NCBI RefSeq assembly: GCF_900182985.1
Contig: NZ_FXUY01000002.1
Coordinates: 1,165,001 to 1,229,000, forward strand
Reading direction: 5' to 3'
DNA length: 64,000 nt
DNA from: Pseudomonas helmanticensis
GTDB taxonomy: Bacteria; Pseudomonadota; Gammaproteobacteria; Pseudomonadales; Pseudomonadaceae
Shown: positions 53,234-61,128 of the stretch, piece after piece
How the letters are laid out: every line of letters begins with the position of its first letter
Numbering within the stretch: the first letter of the stretch is position 1
Position numbers and translations under genes: made by a program
The notes under the pieces: model-generated
Database searches by the model: none
Seen by the model: the letters and a program-made list of their open reading frames with translations, nothing else
Told to the model about the DNA's origin: nothing

Positions 53234-55651
53234 ATGAGCGACCAGCAAGAATTCCCCGATCACCCCGACGACTACACCCAAACCGACCACATCGAACACA
53301 CCTCCTCCGGCAAAGGCCTCGCACTGCCAGGCCAAAACCTGCCGGACAAGGTCTACATCATCCCGATCCACAACCGCCCGTTCTTCCCGGCGCAAGTCCT
53401 GCCGGTCATCGTCAACGAAGAACCCTGGGCCGAAACCCTCGACCTCGTCAGCAAATCCGAACACCACTCCCTGGCCCTGTTCTTCATGGACACGCCCCAG
53501 GAAGACCCGCGTCACTTCAACACCGGCGCCCTCCCCGAGTACGGCACGCTGGTCAAAGTCCATCACGCCAGCCGCGAGAACGGCAAACTGCAGTTCGTCG
53601 CCCAGGGCCTGAGCCGCGTGCGCATCAAAACCTGGCTCAAACACCACCGCCCACCGTATCTGGTGGAAGTCGAATACCCGCACCAGCCGACCGAGCCGAC
53701 CGACGAGGTCAAGGCCTACGGTATGGCGCTGATCAACGCGATCAAGGAACTGCTGCCGCTCAACCCGCTGTACAGCGAAGAGCTGAAAAACTACCTCAAT
53801 CGCTTCAGCCCCAACGATCCGTCGCCGCTGACCGACTTCGCCGCCGCCCTGACCTCCGCCACCGGCCCCGAGCTGCAAGAAGTGCTCGACTGCGTGCCGA
53901 TGCTCAAGCGCATGGAGAAAGTCCTGCCGATGCTGCGCAAGGAAGTCGAAGTCGCGCGCCTGCAAAAAGAGATCTCGGCGGAAGTTAACCGCAAGATCGG
54001 CGAGCATCAGCGCGAGTTCTTCCTCAAGGAACAACTCAAGGTCATCCAGCAGGAACTGGGGCTGACCAAAGACGACCGCAGCGCCGACCTCGAACAGTTC
54101 GAACAACGCCTTGAAGGCAAAGTCCTGCCGGCGCAGGTGCAGAAACGCCTCGATGAAGAAATGAACAAACTGTCGATCCTCGAGACTGGCTCGCCAGAGT
54201 ACGCGGTCACCCGCAACTACCTCGACTGGGCCACCTCGGTGCCGTGGGGCGTCTACGGCGAGGACAAACTCGATCTCAAGCACGCGCGCAAAATCCTCGA
54301 CAAACACCACGCTGGCCTCGACGACATCAAGGATCGCATCCTCGAATTCCTCGCCGTCGGTGCTTATAAAGGTGAGATCAGCGGCTCCATCGTGTTGCTG
54401 GTCGGGCCGCCGGGCGTGGGTAAAACCAGCGTCGGCAAATCCATCGCCGAATCCCTCGGCCGGCCGTTCTATCGCTTCAGCCTCGGCGGCATGCGCGACG
54501 AAGCCGAGATCAAGGGCCACCGCCGCACCTACATCGGCGCACAGCCGGGCAAACTGGTGCAGGCGTTGAAAGACGTCGAAGTGATGAACCCGGTGATCAT
54601 GCTCGACGAGATCGACAAGATGGGCCAGAGCTACCAGGGCGACCCGGCCTCGGCGTTGCTGGAAACCCTCGACCCGGAACAGAACGTCGAATTCCTCGAC
54701 CATTACCTCGACCTGCGCATGGACTTGTCGAAAGTCCTCTTCGTCTGCACCGCCAACACCCTCGATTCGATCCCCGGCCCATTGCTCGACCGCATGGAAG
54801 TGATTCGCCTGTCGGGCTACATCACCGAAGAAAAAGTCGCCATCGCCAAGCGTCACCTGTGGCCGAAATTGCTGGAAAAGGCCGGCGTGTCCAAGGGCAG
54901 CCTGGCCATCAGTGACAGCGCGCTCAAAGCCTTGATCGACGGTTACGCCCGTGAAGCCGGCGTGCGTCAGCTTGAAAAGCAAATGGGCAAATTGGTGCGC
55001 AAAGCGGTGATGAAGCTGATCGACGACCCGAAAGCGGTGATCAAGCTCGGACCGAAAGACCTCGAAGCGTCACTGGGTCATCCGGTGTTCCGCAACGAAC
55101 AAGTGCTGTCCGGCACCGGCGTGATTACTGGTCTGGCCTGGACCAGCATGGGCGGCGCGACGTTGCCGATCGAAGCGACGCGGATTCACACGCTCAACCG
55201 TGGTTTCAAACTCACCGGGCAACTGGGTGATGTGATGAAGGAATCGGCGGAGATCGCCTACAGCTACGTCAGCTCGCACCTGAAACAATTCGGCGGTGAC
55301 GCGAAGTTCTTCGACGAAGCCTTCGTCCACCTGCACGTACCGGAAGGCGCGACACCGAAAGACGGCCCGAGCGCCGGCGTGACCATGGCCAGCGCCCTGC
55401 TTTCGCTCGCGCGTAATCAGCCGCCGAAGAAAGGCGTGGCGATGACCGGTGAACTGACGTTGACCGGGCATGTGCTGCCGATTGGCGGGGTACGCGAGAA
55501 GGTGATTGCGGCAAGAAGGCAGAAGATTTTCGAGTTGATTTTGCCGGAGCCGAATCGGGGGAATTTTGAGGAGCTGCCGGATTATTTGAAGGAGGGGATT
55601 ACGGTGCACTTCGCGAAGAAGTTTGCGGATGTGGCGAAGGTACTTTTCTGA
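53234..55651 (+). CDS. ATP-dependent Lon-type protease (AsrA-like)
   Basis: This 805-residue Lon protease degrades damaged or regulatory proteins in the cytoplasm. The N-terminal LON domain starts at about residue 40 (VYIIPIHNRPFFPAQVLPV). The AAA+ domain has Walker A GPPGVGKTS and Walker B VIMLDEIDKMG. The protease domain has the catalytic Ser in PKDGPSAGVTMA and the Lys in GGVREKVIAARR. The charged N-terminal tail and gene order (followed by a cysteine-protease inhibitor and a YhhN gene) match what I recall of P. aeruginosa PA0779 (AsrA), a second Lon involved in heat shock. The ATG at 53234 follows AGGTG. Confidence 0.9.
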   Translation: MSDQQEFPDHPDDYTQTDHIEHTSSGKGLALPGQNLPDKVYIIPIHNRPFFPAQVLPVIVNEEPWAETLDLVSKSEHHSLALFFMDTPQEDPRHFNTGALPEYGTLVKVHHASRENGKLQFVAQGLSRVRIKTWLKHHRPPYLVEVEYPHQPTEPTDEVKAYGMALINAIKELLPLNPLYSEELKNYLNRFSPNDPSPLTDFAAALTSATGPELQEVLDCVPMLKRMEKVLPMLRKEVEVARLQKEISAEVNRKIGEHQREFFLKEQLKVIQQELGLTKDDRSADLEQFEQRLEGKVLPAQVQKRLDEEMNKLSILETGSPEYAVTRNYLDWATSVPWGVYGEDKLDLKHARKILDKHHAGLDDIKDRILEFLAVGAYKGEISGSIVLLVGPPGVGKTSVGKSIAESLGRPFYRFSLGGMRDEAEIKGHRRTYIGAQPGKLVQALKDVEVMNPVIMLDEIDKMGQSYQGDPASALLETLDPEQNVEFLDHYLDLRMDLSKVLFVCTANTLDSIPGPLLDRMEVIRLSGYITEEKVAIAKRHLWPKLLEKAGVSKGSLAISDSALKALIDGYAREAGVRQLEKQMGKLVRKAVMKLIDDPKAVIKLGPKDLEASLGHPVFRNEQVLSGTGVITGLAWTSMGGATLPIEATRIHTLNRGFKLTGQLGDVMKESAEIAYSYVSSHLKQFGGDAKFFDEAFVHLHVPEGATPKDGPSAGVTMASALLSLARNQPPKKGVAMTGELTLTGHVLPIGGVREKVIAARRQKIFELILPEPNRGNFEELPDYLKEGITVHFAKKFADVAKVLF

Positions 55652-55666
55652 CCGGTAGCCCGTAGC

Positions 55667-55841
55667 CCCTCACCCCAGCCCTCTCCCCGAGGGAGAGGGA
55701 GCCGACCGAGTTGTCTTGCGCTATACATCGACCTGAAAGACCGAGTCGATTATGGATTCAGCGATTTATTTCAGGTCGGTGTCTTTCTAAAATATCCCGC
55801 AATCGGTCCCCTCTCCCTCTGGGAGAGGGCTAGGGTGAGGG
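55667..55841. repeat. Long inverted repeat element, CCCTCACCCCAGCCCTCTCCC family, copy 4
   Basis: It closely matches copy 1 (7.23 kb), including the interior ACATCGACCTGAAAGACCGA and GTCGATTATGGATTCAGCGA pieces. It begins 16 bases after the lon stop and ends just before the icp leader. Confidence 0.88.
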
Positions 55842-55915
55842 CTTGGCGTTGTCACACTTTGTCTCATCTTCAGTTATGCTCGCCGTTCGTCGCCAACGTC
55901 GGAGCCGCTGACCCT

Positions 55916-56308
55916 ATGTCCCCCACTCGCCTGTTTCTCCCCCTCGCCCTCTCGCTGCTGGCCGCGTGCGCCACGCAACCGAAACACAACGTGACCGTGG
56001 AAAAACAAAGCGAATGCCCGGTACGCCTGACCAACGGGCAAAACCTCATCATCATGCTGCCAAGCAATCCAACCACCGGCTACCGCTGGGCCATTCAGGA
56101 TTCCGCCGGCGGCGTGCTGCGCGCGCTTAGCCCAGAGGTTTACAGCAATCCGGAAGATGCCGGCGTGGTCGGCGCAGCGGGGCTTTCAACCTGGCGTTTC
56201 CAGGCGTTTGCTGCCGGCACCGGACGTTTGCGCCTGACCTCGCAACAACCATGGGCGCCAGAAGTGCTGCCAGTGGAAACTTTCGACTGCGCGATCTCGG
56301 TGAACTGA
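55916..56308 (+). CDS. Lipoprotein inhibitor of cysteine peptidases (I42, chagasin-like)
   Basis: This 130-residue protein has a lipoprotein signal peptide (lipobox LLAAC, cleavage before Cys at about residue 19). Its chagasin/ICP fold is recognisable from NPTTGYRW (loop 1) and QQPWAPE in place of the usual RPW loop near the end. ICP proteins block papain-family proteases, protecting the cell envelope or modulating host enzymes. The ATG at 55916 follows GGAG. The next gene starts two bases after its stop. Confidence 0.85.
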   Translation: MSPTRLFLPLALSLLAACATQPKHNVTVEKQSECPVRLTNGQNLIIMLPSNPTTGYRWAIQDSAGGVLRALSPEVYSNPEDAGVVGAAGLSTWRFQAFAAGTGRLRLTSQQPWAPEVLPVETFDCAISVN

Positions 56309-56310
56309 TC

Positions 56311-56946
56311 GTGGGCTGGCTGATTCTGGCGCTGATGGGCGCGGTGACGTTTCTCTACGGTCTCAGCACGCATGCGGCGCTGCTGTGCTTGTTGGTTAAG
56401 CCGTTGCCGGTGCTGGCATTGCTTGGCTGGCTGCACGATGCGCCGCCCAGCGAGTATCGCCGCTGGATCAGTCTCGGTCTGATTTTCTCGCTGCTCGGTG
56501 ATGTACTACTGGCGTGGCCAGTGGATTTGTTTGTGTTTGGCCTCGGCGCGTTTCTGGTTGCGCATCTGGCTTATCTGAAGGCTTATCTGAGTGACTGCAA
56601 GCGTCTGGCGATTCTGCCGTTGCTGCTTTCCCTCGGAGTTGGCGCGGTGCTGCTGGGCCTTCTGATTTCCAGCGGTCTCGGGCCTTTACTGGTTCCGGTC
56701 ATCATCTATGGCGCGGCAATCAGCGCGATGCTCTGGCGCGCCCTCGCCCGCCTCGGCACCGACGTGCCCAAGCGTTCGGCGTTGTTGGCGGCGGGTGGTG
56801 CGTTAGCGTTTGTGTTTTCGGATAGCGTGATCGGCATTGATCGCTTCGTATCGCCATTCCATGCCGCCCCGTACGTCATCATCCTCAGCTACTGGCTCGG
56901 CCAGTGGGGCATCGCCGCTTCCGCGTTCTCCCAAAAACACCGCTAA
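56311..56946 (+). CDS. YhhN/TMEM86 family membrane protein (lysoplasmalogenase-like)
   Basis: This 211-residue protein has about eight short membrane helices and the YhhN family order: LVKPLPVLALLGW near the start, GLIFSLLGDVLLAWPVDLFVFGLGAFLVAHLAY (in part) with the conserved SLLGDxxL motif, and FVFSDSVIGIDRF with its acidic pair. Animal relatives are lysoplasmalogenases; the bacterial reaction is not proven. I start it at GTG 56311, three bases past the preceding stop; the frame is open further upstream inside icp. Confidence 0.82.
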   Translation: MGWLILALMGAVTFLYGLSTHAALLCLLVKPLPVLALLGWLHDAPPSEYRRWISLGLIFSLLGDVLLAWPVDLFVFGLGAFLVAHLAYLKAYLSDCKRLAILPLLLSLGVGAVLLGLLISSGLGPLLVPVIIYGAAISAMLWRALARLGTDVPKRSALLAAGGALAFVFSDSVIGIDRFVSPFHAAPYVIILSYWLGQWGIAASAFSQKHR

Positions 56947-56949
56947 CCC

Positions 56950-57082
56950 TGTGGCGAGGGGATTTATCCCCGTCCGGCTGCGCAGCAGTCGTAAAACCTG
57001 CGCACGCGGATTGCCTGACACTCCTTGATGACTGGTTTTGGGGCTGCTTCGCAGCCCATCGGGGATAAATCCCCTCGCCACG
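56950..57082. repeat. REPIN of the RAYT-linked family, copy 4
   Basis: TGTGGCGAGGGGATTTATCC and CCCCTCGCCACG ends with inner arms GGCTGCGCAGCAGTCG and GGGGCTGCTTCGCAGCCC. Its structure is the same as the copies flanking the RAYT gene 27 kb away. It begins within four bases of the yhhN stop. Confidence 0.92.
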
Positions 57083-57155
57083 TCGGACAACCCAAGCATC
57101 CCAGCGCCCTTTTGGCTAAAATGCCGGCCTTTCCATTTACACCGCCGGAACCGCC

Positions 57156-57899
57156 GTGAGCAAAGAACCCGATCGCATTTTCGCCAAGCCTTTGGCCCAG
57201 GTACCCGACTTCGCCTTCAACGAAGACGTCGTGCGGGTGTTCCCGGACATGATCAAGCGCTCGGTGCCGGGTTACCCGACCATCGTCGAAAACCTTGGTG
57301 TACTCGCAGCGCAGTTCGCTCAGCCAAACAGCGTGCTTTACGATCTCGGCTCATCGCTGGGCGCGGTCACTCAAGCGCTGCGTCGCCACGTGCGCACCGA
57401 CGGTTGCCGCGTTATCGCTGTGGATAACTCGGCCGCCATGGTCGAACGCTGCCGCGAATACCTCAACGGTCAGGATTCGATGTTTCAGGAGCTGCTGCCG
57501 GTCGAAGTCATCGAAGGCGACATCCTGGCCCTTGAGTTTCATCCCGCCTCGGTGGTCGCGCTGAACTTCACCCTGCAATTCATCGCCCCGGATCAGCGCA
57601 CCGCGTTGCTCTCGCGCATCCGCCAATCGCTGCTGCCCGGCGGCGCGCTGATTCTCTCGGAGAAGCTGCGTTTCAACGATACCGAAGAGCACGCGCTGCT
57701 TACTGATCTGCACGTCGCCTTCAAACGCGCCAACGGCTACAGCGAACTGGAAATTGCCCAGAAGCGCAGCGCCATCGAAAACGTCATGAAGCCCGACAGC
57801 CTCGAAGAACACCGCGAACGCCTGCTGGCCGCCGGGTTCTCGAAAGTCGTGCCGTGGTTCCAGTGTCTTAACTTTGCCTCGTTGATTGCCTTGCCATGA
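57156..57899 (+). CDS. cmoA: Carboxy-S-adenosyl-L-methionine synthase
   Basis: This 247-residue methyltransferase-fold enzyme makes carboxy-SAM from SAM and prephenate for wobble uridine modification of tRNA. The SAM-binding motif is [16 protein letters not shown] (about residue 63). [17 protein letters not shown] follows, then [16 protein letters not shown]; these are the family landmarks. It starts with GTG 57156, and its stop overlaps the start of cmoB (ATGA), the usual order. Confidence 0.94.
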   Translation: MSKEPDRIFAKPLAQVPDFAFNEDVVRVFPDMIKRSVPGYPTIVENLGVLAAQFAQPNSVLYDLGSSLGAVTQALRRHVRTDGCRVIAVDNSAAMVERCREYLNGQDSMFQELLPVEVIEGDILALEFHPASVVALNFTLQFIAPDQRTALLSRIRQSLLPGGALILSEKLRFNDTEEHALLTDLHVAFKRANGYSELEIAQKRSAIENVMKPDSLEEHRERLLAAGFSKVVPWFQCLNFASLIALP

Positions 57900-58852
57900 T
57901 TGATCTGTCCCCCCTCGCCCGCCGTCTGGCCGGCACGCCGCTGGCCGAATGGGCCAACACCCTGCAAGCACAACTCGACAAGAAAATGGAGAAGGGCCAC
58001 GGCGACCTGGAGCGCTGGCAAAGTGCGCTGGATGCTTTGCCGAAGATCCAGCCGAGCGAAGTCGATCTGCTCAACGGCCTGAAGCTCGACACCGATTGCG
58101 ACGACGAAACCCGCGCACAAATGCGTACTGCGTTGATGGGCCTGTCGCCGTGGCGCAAAGGGCCGTTCGATCTGTTTGGCGTGCACGTCGACACTGAATG
58201 GCGTTCGGACTGGAAGTGGTCGCGTGTTGCTCCGCATCTGGATCTGAAAGGCAAACGCATCCTTGATGTCGGTTGCGGCAATGGCTATTACATGTGGCGC
58301 ATGCTCGGTGCCGGGGCGAACAGCGTGATTGGCGTTGATCCAAACTGGCTGTTCTTCTGCCAGTTCCAGGCGGTGCAGCGTTATCTGTCCGAGCCGAATG
58401 CCTGGCACTTGCCGTTCCCGTTCGAAGACCTGCCGCCGAATCTCGAAGGCTTCGACACGGTGTTTTCCATGGGCGTGTTCTACCACCGCCGCTCACCGAT
58501 CGAGCATTTGCTGGCGCTGAAGGATTGCCTGGTCAAGGGCGGCGAACTGGTGCTGGAAACGTTGGTGGTGGAAGGCGACAAGCATCAGGTGCTGGTGCCG
58601 GAAGACCGTTATGCGCAGATGCGTAACGTCTGGTTCCTGCCGTCGGTGCCGGCGCTGGAATTGTGGCTGCGTCGCGCAGGTTTCACCGATATTCGTTGTG
58701 TGGACGTCAGCACCACGACTGTTGAAGAGCAGCGCGGTACCGAGTGGATGAAGTACCAGTCGTTGAGTGACTTCCTTGATCCGGAAGACCACAGCAAAAC
58801 CATCGAAGGTTTGCCGGCACCGATGCGTGCGGTGATCGTCGCCAAGAAGTAA
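57896..58852 (+). CDS. cmoB: tRNA U34 carboxymethyltransferase
   Basis: This 318-residue enzyme transfers the carboxymethyl group from carboxy-SAM to 5-hydroxyuridine at tRNA position 34, giving cmo5U. Recognition rests on [23 protein letters not shown] (in part; the SAM site near residue 120), [13 protein letters not shown], and [16 protein letters not shown]. It overlaps cmoA by four bases. Confidence 0.94.
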   Translation: MIDLSPLARRLAGTPLAEWANTLQAQLDKKMEKGHGDLERWQSALDALPKIQPSEVDLLNGLKLDTDCDDETRAQMRTALMGLSPWRKGPFDLFGVHVDTEWRSDWKWSRVAPHLDLKGKRILDVGCGNGYYMWRMLGAGANSVIGVDPNWLFFCQFQAVQRYLSEPNAWHLPFPFEDLPPNLEGFDTVFSMGVFYHRRSPIEHLLALKDCLVKGGELVLETLVVEGDKHQVLVPEDRYAQMRNVWFLPSVPALELWLRRAGFTDIRCVDVSTTTVEEQRGTEWMKYQSLSDFLDPEDHSKTIEGLPAPMRAVIVAKK

Positions 58853-58882
58853 CCCAACCTCCCAAACACCGCGGTGAATTCA

Positions 58883-59046
58883 CCCCTCACCCCAGCCCTC
58901 TCCCCAGGGAGAGGGAGCCGATCTTTGGGCTTTTCAAAACCTGAGTTCAACTCGATAACTCAGGTCGGCGGATCTCGCCTATTCAATCCGGTCAGTCCCC
59001 TCTCCCTCCGGGCGGTCCGACGTTTCGGGAGGGTTAGGGTGAGGGG
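58883..59046. repeat. Long inverted repeat element, copy 5, with the same internal insert as copy 2
   Basis: The left arm is CCCCTCACCCCAGCCCTCTC. The right arm is interrupted by GGGCGGTCCGACGTTTCGG (about 59009-59027), the inverted form of the insert in the copy at 20.4 kb. It runs into the 3' end of the convergent tadA gene by about 13 bases. Confidence 0.87.
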
Positions 59047-59534
59047 CTTTTTGCTCTGCGGGCGCGGAAGAATTCGGTCAGCACCGCGCCACATTCCTCG
59101 GCCAACACCCCGCCTTCATACAACACCCGGTGATTCAAAAAGCCCTGGGTAAAAAACTGCCCCTGGCTCTGCACAATCCCTGCCTTCGGCTCCAGCGCCC
59201 CATACACCACGCGCGCCACCCGCGAATGCACGATCAAACCGGCGCACATGCTGCACGGCTCCAGCGTCACATACAGCGTGCTGCCCGGCAGCCGATAGTT
59301 ATCCAGCGCCTGCGCGGCCGCACGGATCGCGACCATTTCGGCATGGGCACTCGGGTCGCTGGCACTGATCGGGCAATTGAAACCGCGACCAATGATCTCG
59401 CCATCCTGCACCAGCACCGCGCCTACCGGCACTTCGCCGAGGGCTGCGCCTTGCGCGGCGAGGGCGAGGGCCTCGCGCATGAAATCGCGGTCACGGCTGC
59501 GGTCGATGATCGCCGCAGGGCGAATCTGGCGCAT
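59034..59534 (-). CDS. tadA: tRNA-specific adenosine deaminase
   Basis: This 166-residue zinc enzyme converts A34 to inosine in tRNA-Arg. The deaminase motifs are complete: SAHAEMVAIR (zinc His and catalytic Glu) near residue 70 and LEPCSMCAGLI (two zinc Cys) near 100. The ATG at 59534 overlaps the stop of the upstream multicopper oxidase gene (ATGA); a longer frame would lie inside that gene. The last residues (RRAKSPSP) are encoded within the edge of a repeat element. Confidence 0.93.
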   Translation of the reverse strand: MRQIRPAAIIDRSRDRDFMREALALAAQGAALGEVPVGAVLVQDGEIIGRGFNCPISASDPSAHAEMVAIRAAAQALDNYRLPGSTLYVTLEPCSMCAGLIVHSRVARVVYGALEPKAGIVQSQGQFFTQGFLNHRVLYEGGVLAEECGAVLTEFFRARRAKSPSP

Positions 59535-60910
59535 CACTTCACCTCGATGGCGGCCATCAGGCCGGTTTCCATGTGGTCGATCACGTGGCAGTGGAACATC
59601 CACACCCCCGGGTTATCCGCCACCAGCGCCACTTGCGCGCGCTCGTTCTTGCCTAGCAGGTAAGTGTCGGTGAAGTACGGAATGATCTTGTGCCGGTTTG
59701 ACGCAATCACCTTGAAGCTCATCCCGTGCAAGTGGATCGGGTGCTGGTATTGAGTCATGTTTTTCAGTTCGAAAATATAGCTTTGGCCCAGCTTCAGGCT
59801 GGCAATCGGCCGATCCGCACACGTCTTGTCGGTGATGTCCCAAGCCTTGCCGTTGATCTGCCACAGGCTCGGCGGCTTGCCGTTATCAACGTTGACCGAC
59901 ACCGAACCGACCCATTCGAAATTGAAGTTGAGTTTCTCGGCATTGGCCAGATCCGGCTCGGCCACCGGGTTGGCCGGCAGGGCTTTCGGCCAGTCAGTCG
60001 GCGCGTCGGTATTGGCCACAGAACGCAGCGTACCCAGACGCACCGGGCCGTTGCGCAGCGACAATTCTTCGCCAGCGGCCGGCGCTTTGATCGCCAGGCA
60101 AATGCGCATTCCCGGGCCCAGCCAATATTCCTTGCCCAGCGGTCGCGGCTCGACCGGGTTGCCGTCCAGCGCATAAATCTGTGCTTCGACCCCGGGAATA
60201 TTGATGCGATACGTCAGGGTGTTGTCGAGGTTGAGCAAACGCACCCGCGTGATCTGCCCGGCCGGCAATTCGATCACCGGCAGCGGCACGCCATTGATCG
60301 TCGACAAACGCCCCGCCGTACCACCACGCGCCGCTTCACGAGGAATGCTGAACTCGACGAAATTGCCTACGTCATCGATGTGCCAGTTCTTCAGGCTCAA
60401 GGTCTTTTCATACACGAAACCGGTCGGCTCGCGTTCTTCGATGATCAGCGGCCCGACCAGCCCGCGCCCCAGCTCTTCGCTGCTGCTGACATGCGGGTGA
60501 TACCAATAGCTGCCGGCATCCGGCACGCGGAATTTGTAATCAAAGTATTCGCCGGGCAATACCGGCAATTGCGAGACGTACGGCACGCCGTCCATCTCCA
60601 GTGGCAGACGAATGCCATGCCAGTGAATGGTGGTCGCCACCGGCAAATGGTTGATGAAGCGCACGCGCAGCCATTCACCCTGACGCACACGCAACTCGGT
60701 ACCCGGCGCCGACGGGCCGAATGCCCAGGCTTCGGTTTTATGTCCGGGCACCAGCTCCACGTCCAGCGGCGCGGCAATCAGCTCGTAATCGTGGCCCGCT
60801 TCAGCATCGGCCATCTTGCCCAGCCAGTAACGCGACGCGCCACCGGCCCCCACGCCAACCACTACAAGACCGGCCAGACCACCGAGTATTTGTCGACGGG
60901 TAAAAGACAT
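59534..60910 (-). CDS. Tat-exported multicopper oxidase
   Basis: This 458-residue laccase-like oxidase has a Tat signal (MSFTRRQILGGLAGLVVVGVG). All four copper motifs are present: HWHG, WYHPH, HPIHLHG and HCHVIDHMETG, the last with the type 1 Cys and axial Met. Three cupredoxin domains cover the whole mature chain. Roles in copper or iron oxidation are typical of this group; no methionine-rich CueO segment is apparent. The ATG at 60910 follows GAGGTGG. Its stop overlaps the tadA start. Confidence 0.9.
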   Translation of the reverse strand: MSFTRRQILGGLAGLVVVGVGAGGASRYWLGKMADAEAGHDYELIAAPLDVELVPGHKTEAWAFGPSAPGTELRVRQGEWLRVRFINHLPVATTIHWHGIRLPLEMDGVPYVSQLPVLPGEYFDYKFRVPDAGSYWYHPHVSSSEELGRGLVGPLIIEEREPTGFVYEKTLSLKNWHIDDVGNFVEFSIPREAARGGTAGRLSTINGVPLPVIELPAGQITRVRLLNLDNTLTYRINIPGVEAQIYALDGNPVEPRPLGKEYWLGPGMRICLAIKAPAAGEELSLRNGPVRLGTLRSVANTDAPTDWPKALPANPVAEPDLANAEKLNFNFEWVGSVSVNVDNGKPPSLWQINGKAWDITDKTCADRPIASLKLGQSYIFELKNMTQYQHPIHLHGMSFKVIASNRHKIIPYFTDTYLLGKNERAQVALVADNPGVWMFHCHVIDHMETGLMAAIEVK

Positions 60911-61128
60911 GAACTCAACCACCTCACGTATCAGCCACGGGCGTCAGGCCCGCAAAAGGCAAATACGATACACCTGCAATTGCGAAACAGTAAGGGCGGC
61001 GCGGCGGATGGACGCAGTCGCGCCCGCGCCATACAGCATTTTGATCGTACGCAGAGCATAACTATGTAGTGCACAGTCCTTGAGTGAACAGGTCATCCTG
61101 CGACACCCGTTTCTCAAGGATAGAGAGC

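Noticed and set aside
53057..54982. A 641-codon open frame antisense to the Lon protease
   Set aside because: The product is Phe/Val/Asp/His-rich shadow sequence. The sense strand has complete Lon motifs and a ribosome site.
7231..59046. CRISPR array suggested by repeated GTAGGAGCTGCC and GTGGCGAGGGG sequences
   Set aside because: The repeats are inverted pairs scattered singly between genes, not regularly spaced direct repeats, and no cas genes are present. They are REP/REPIN elements.
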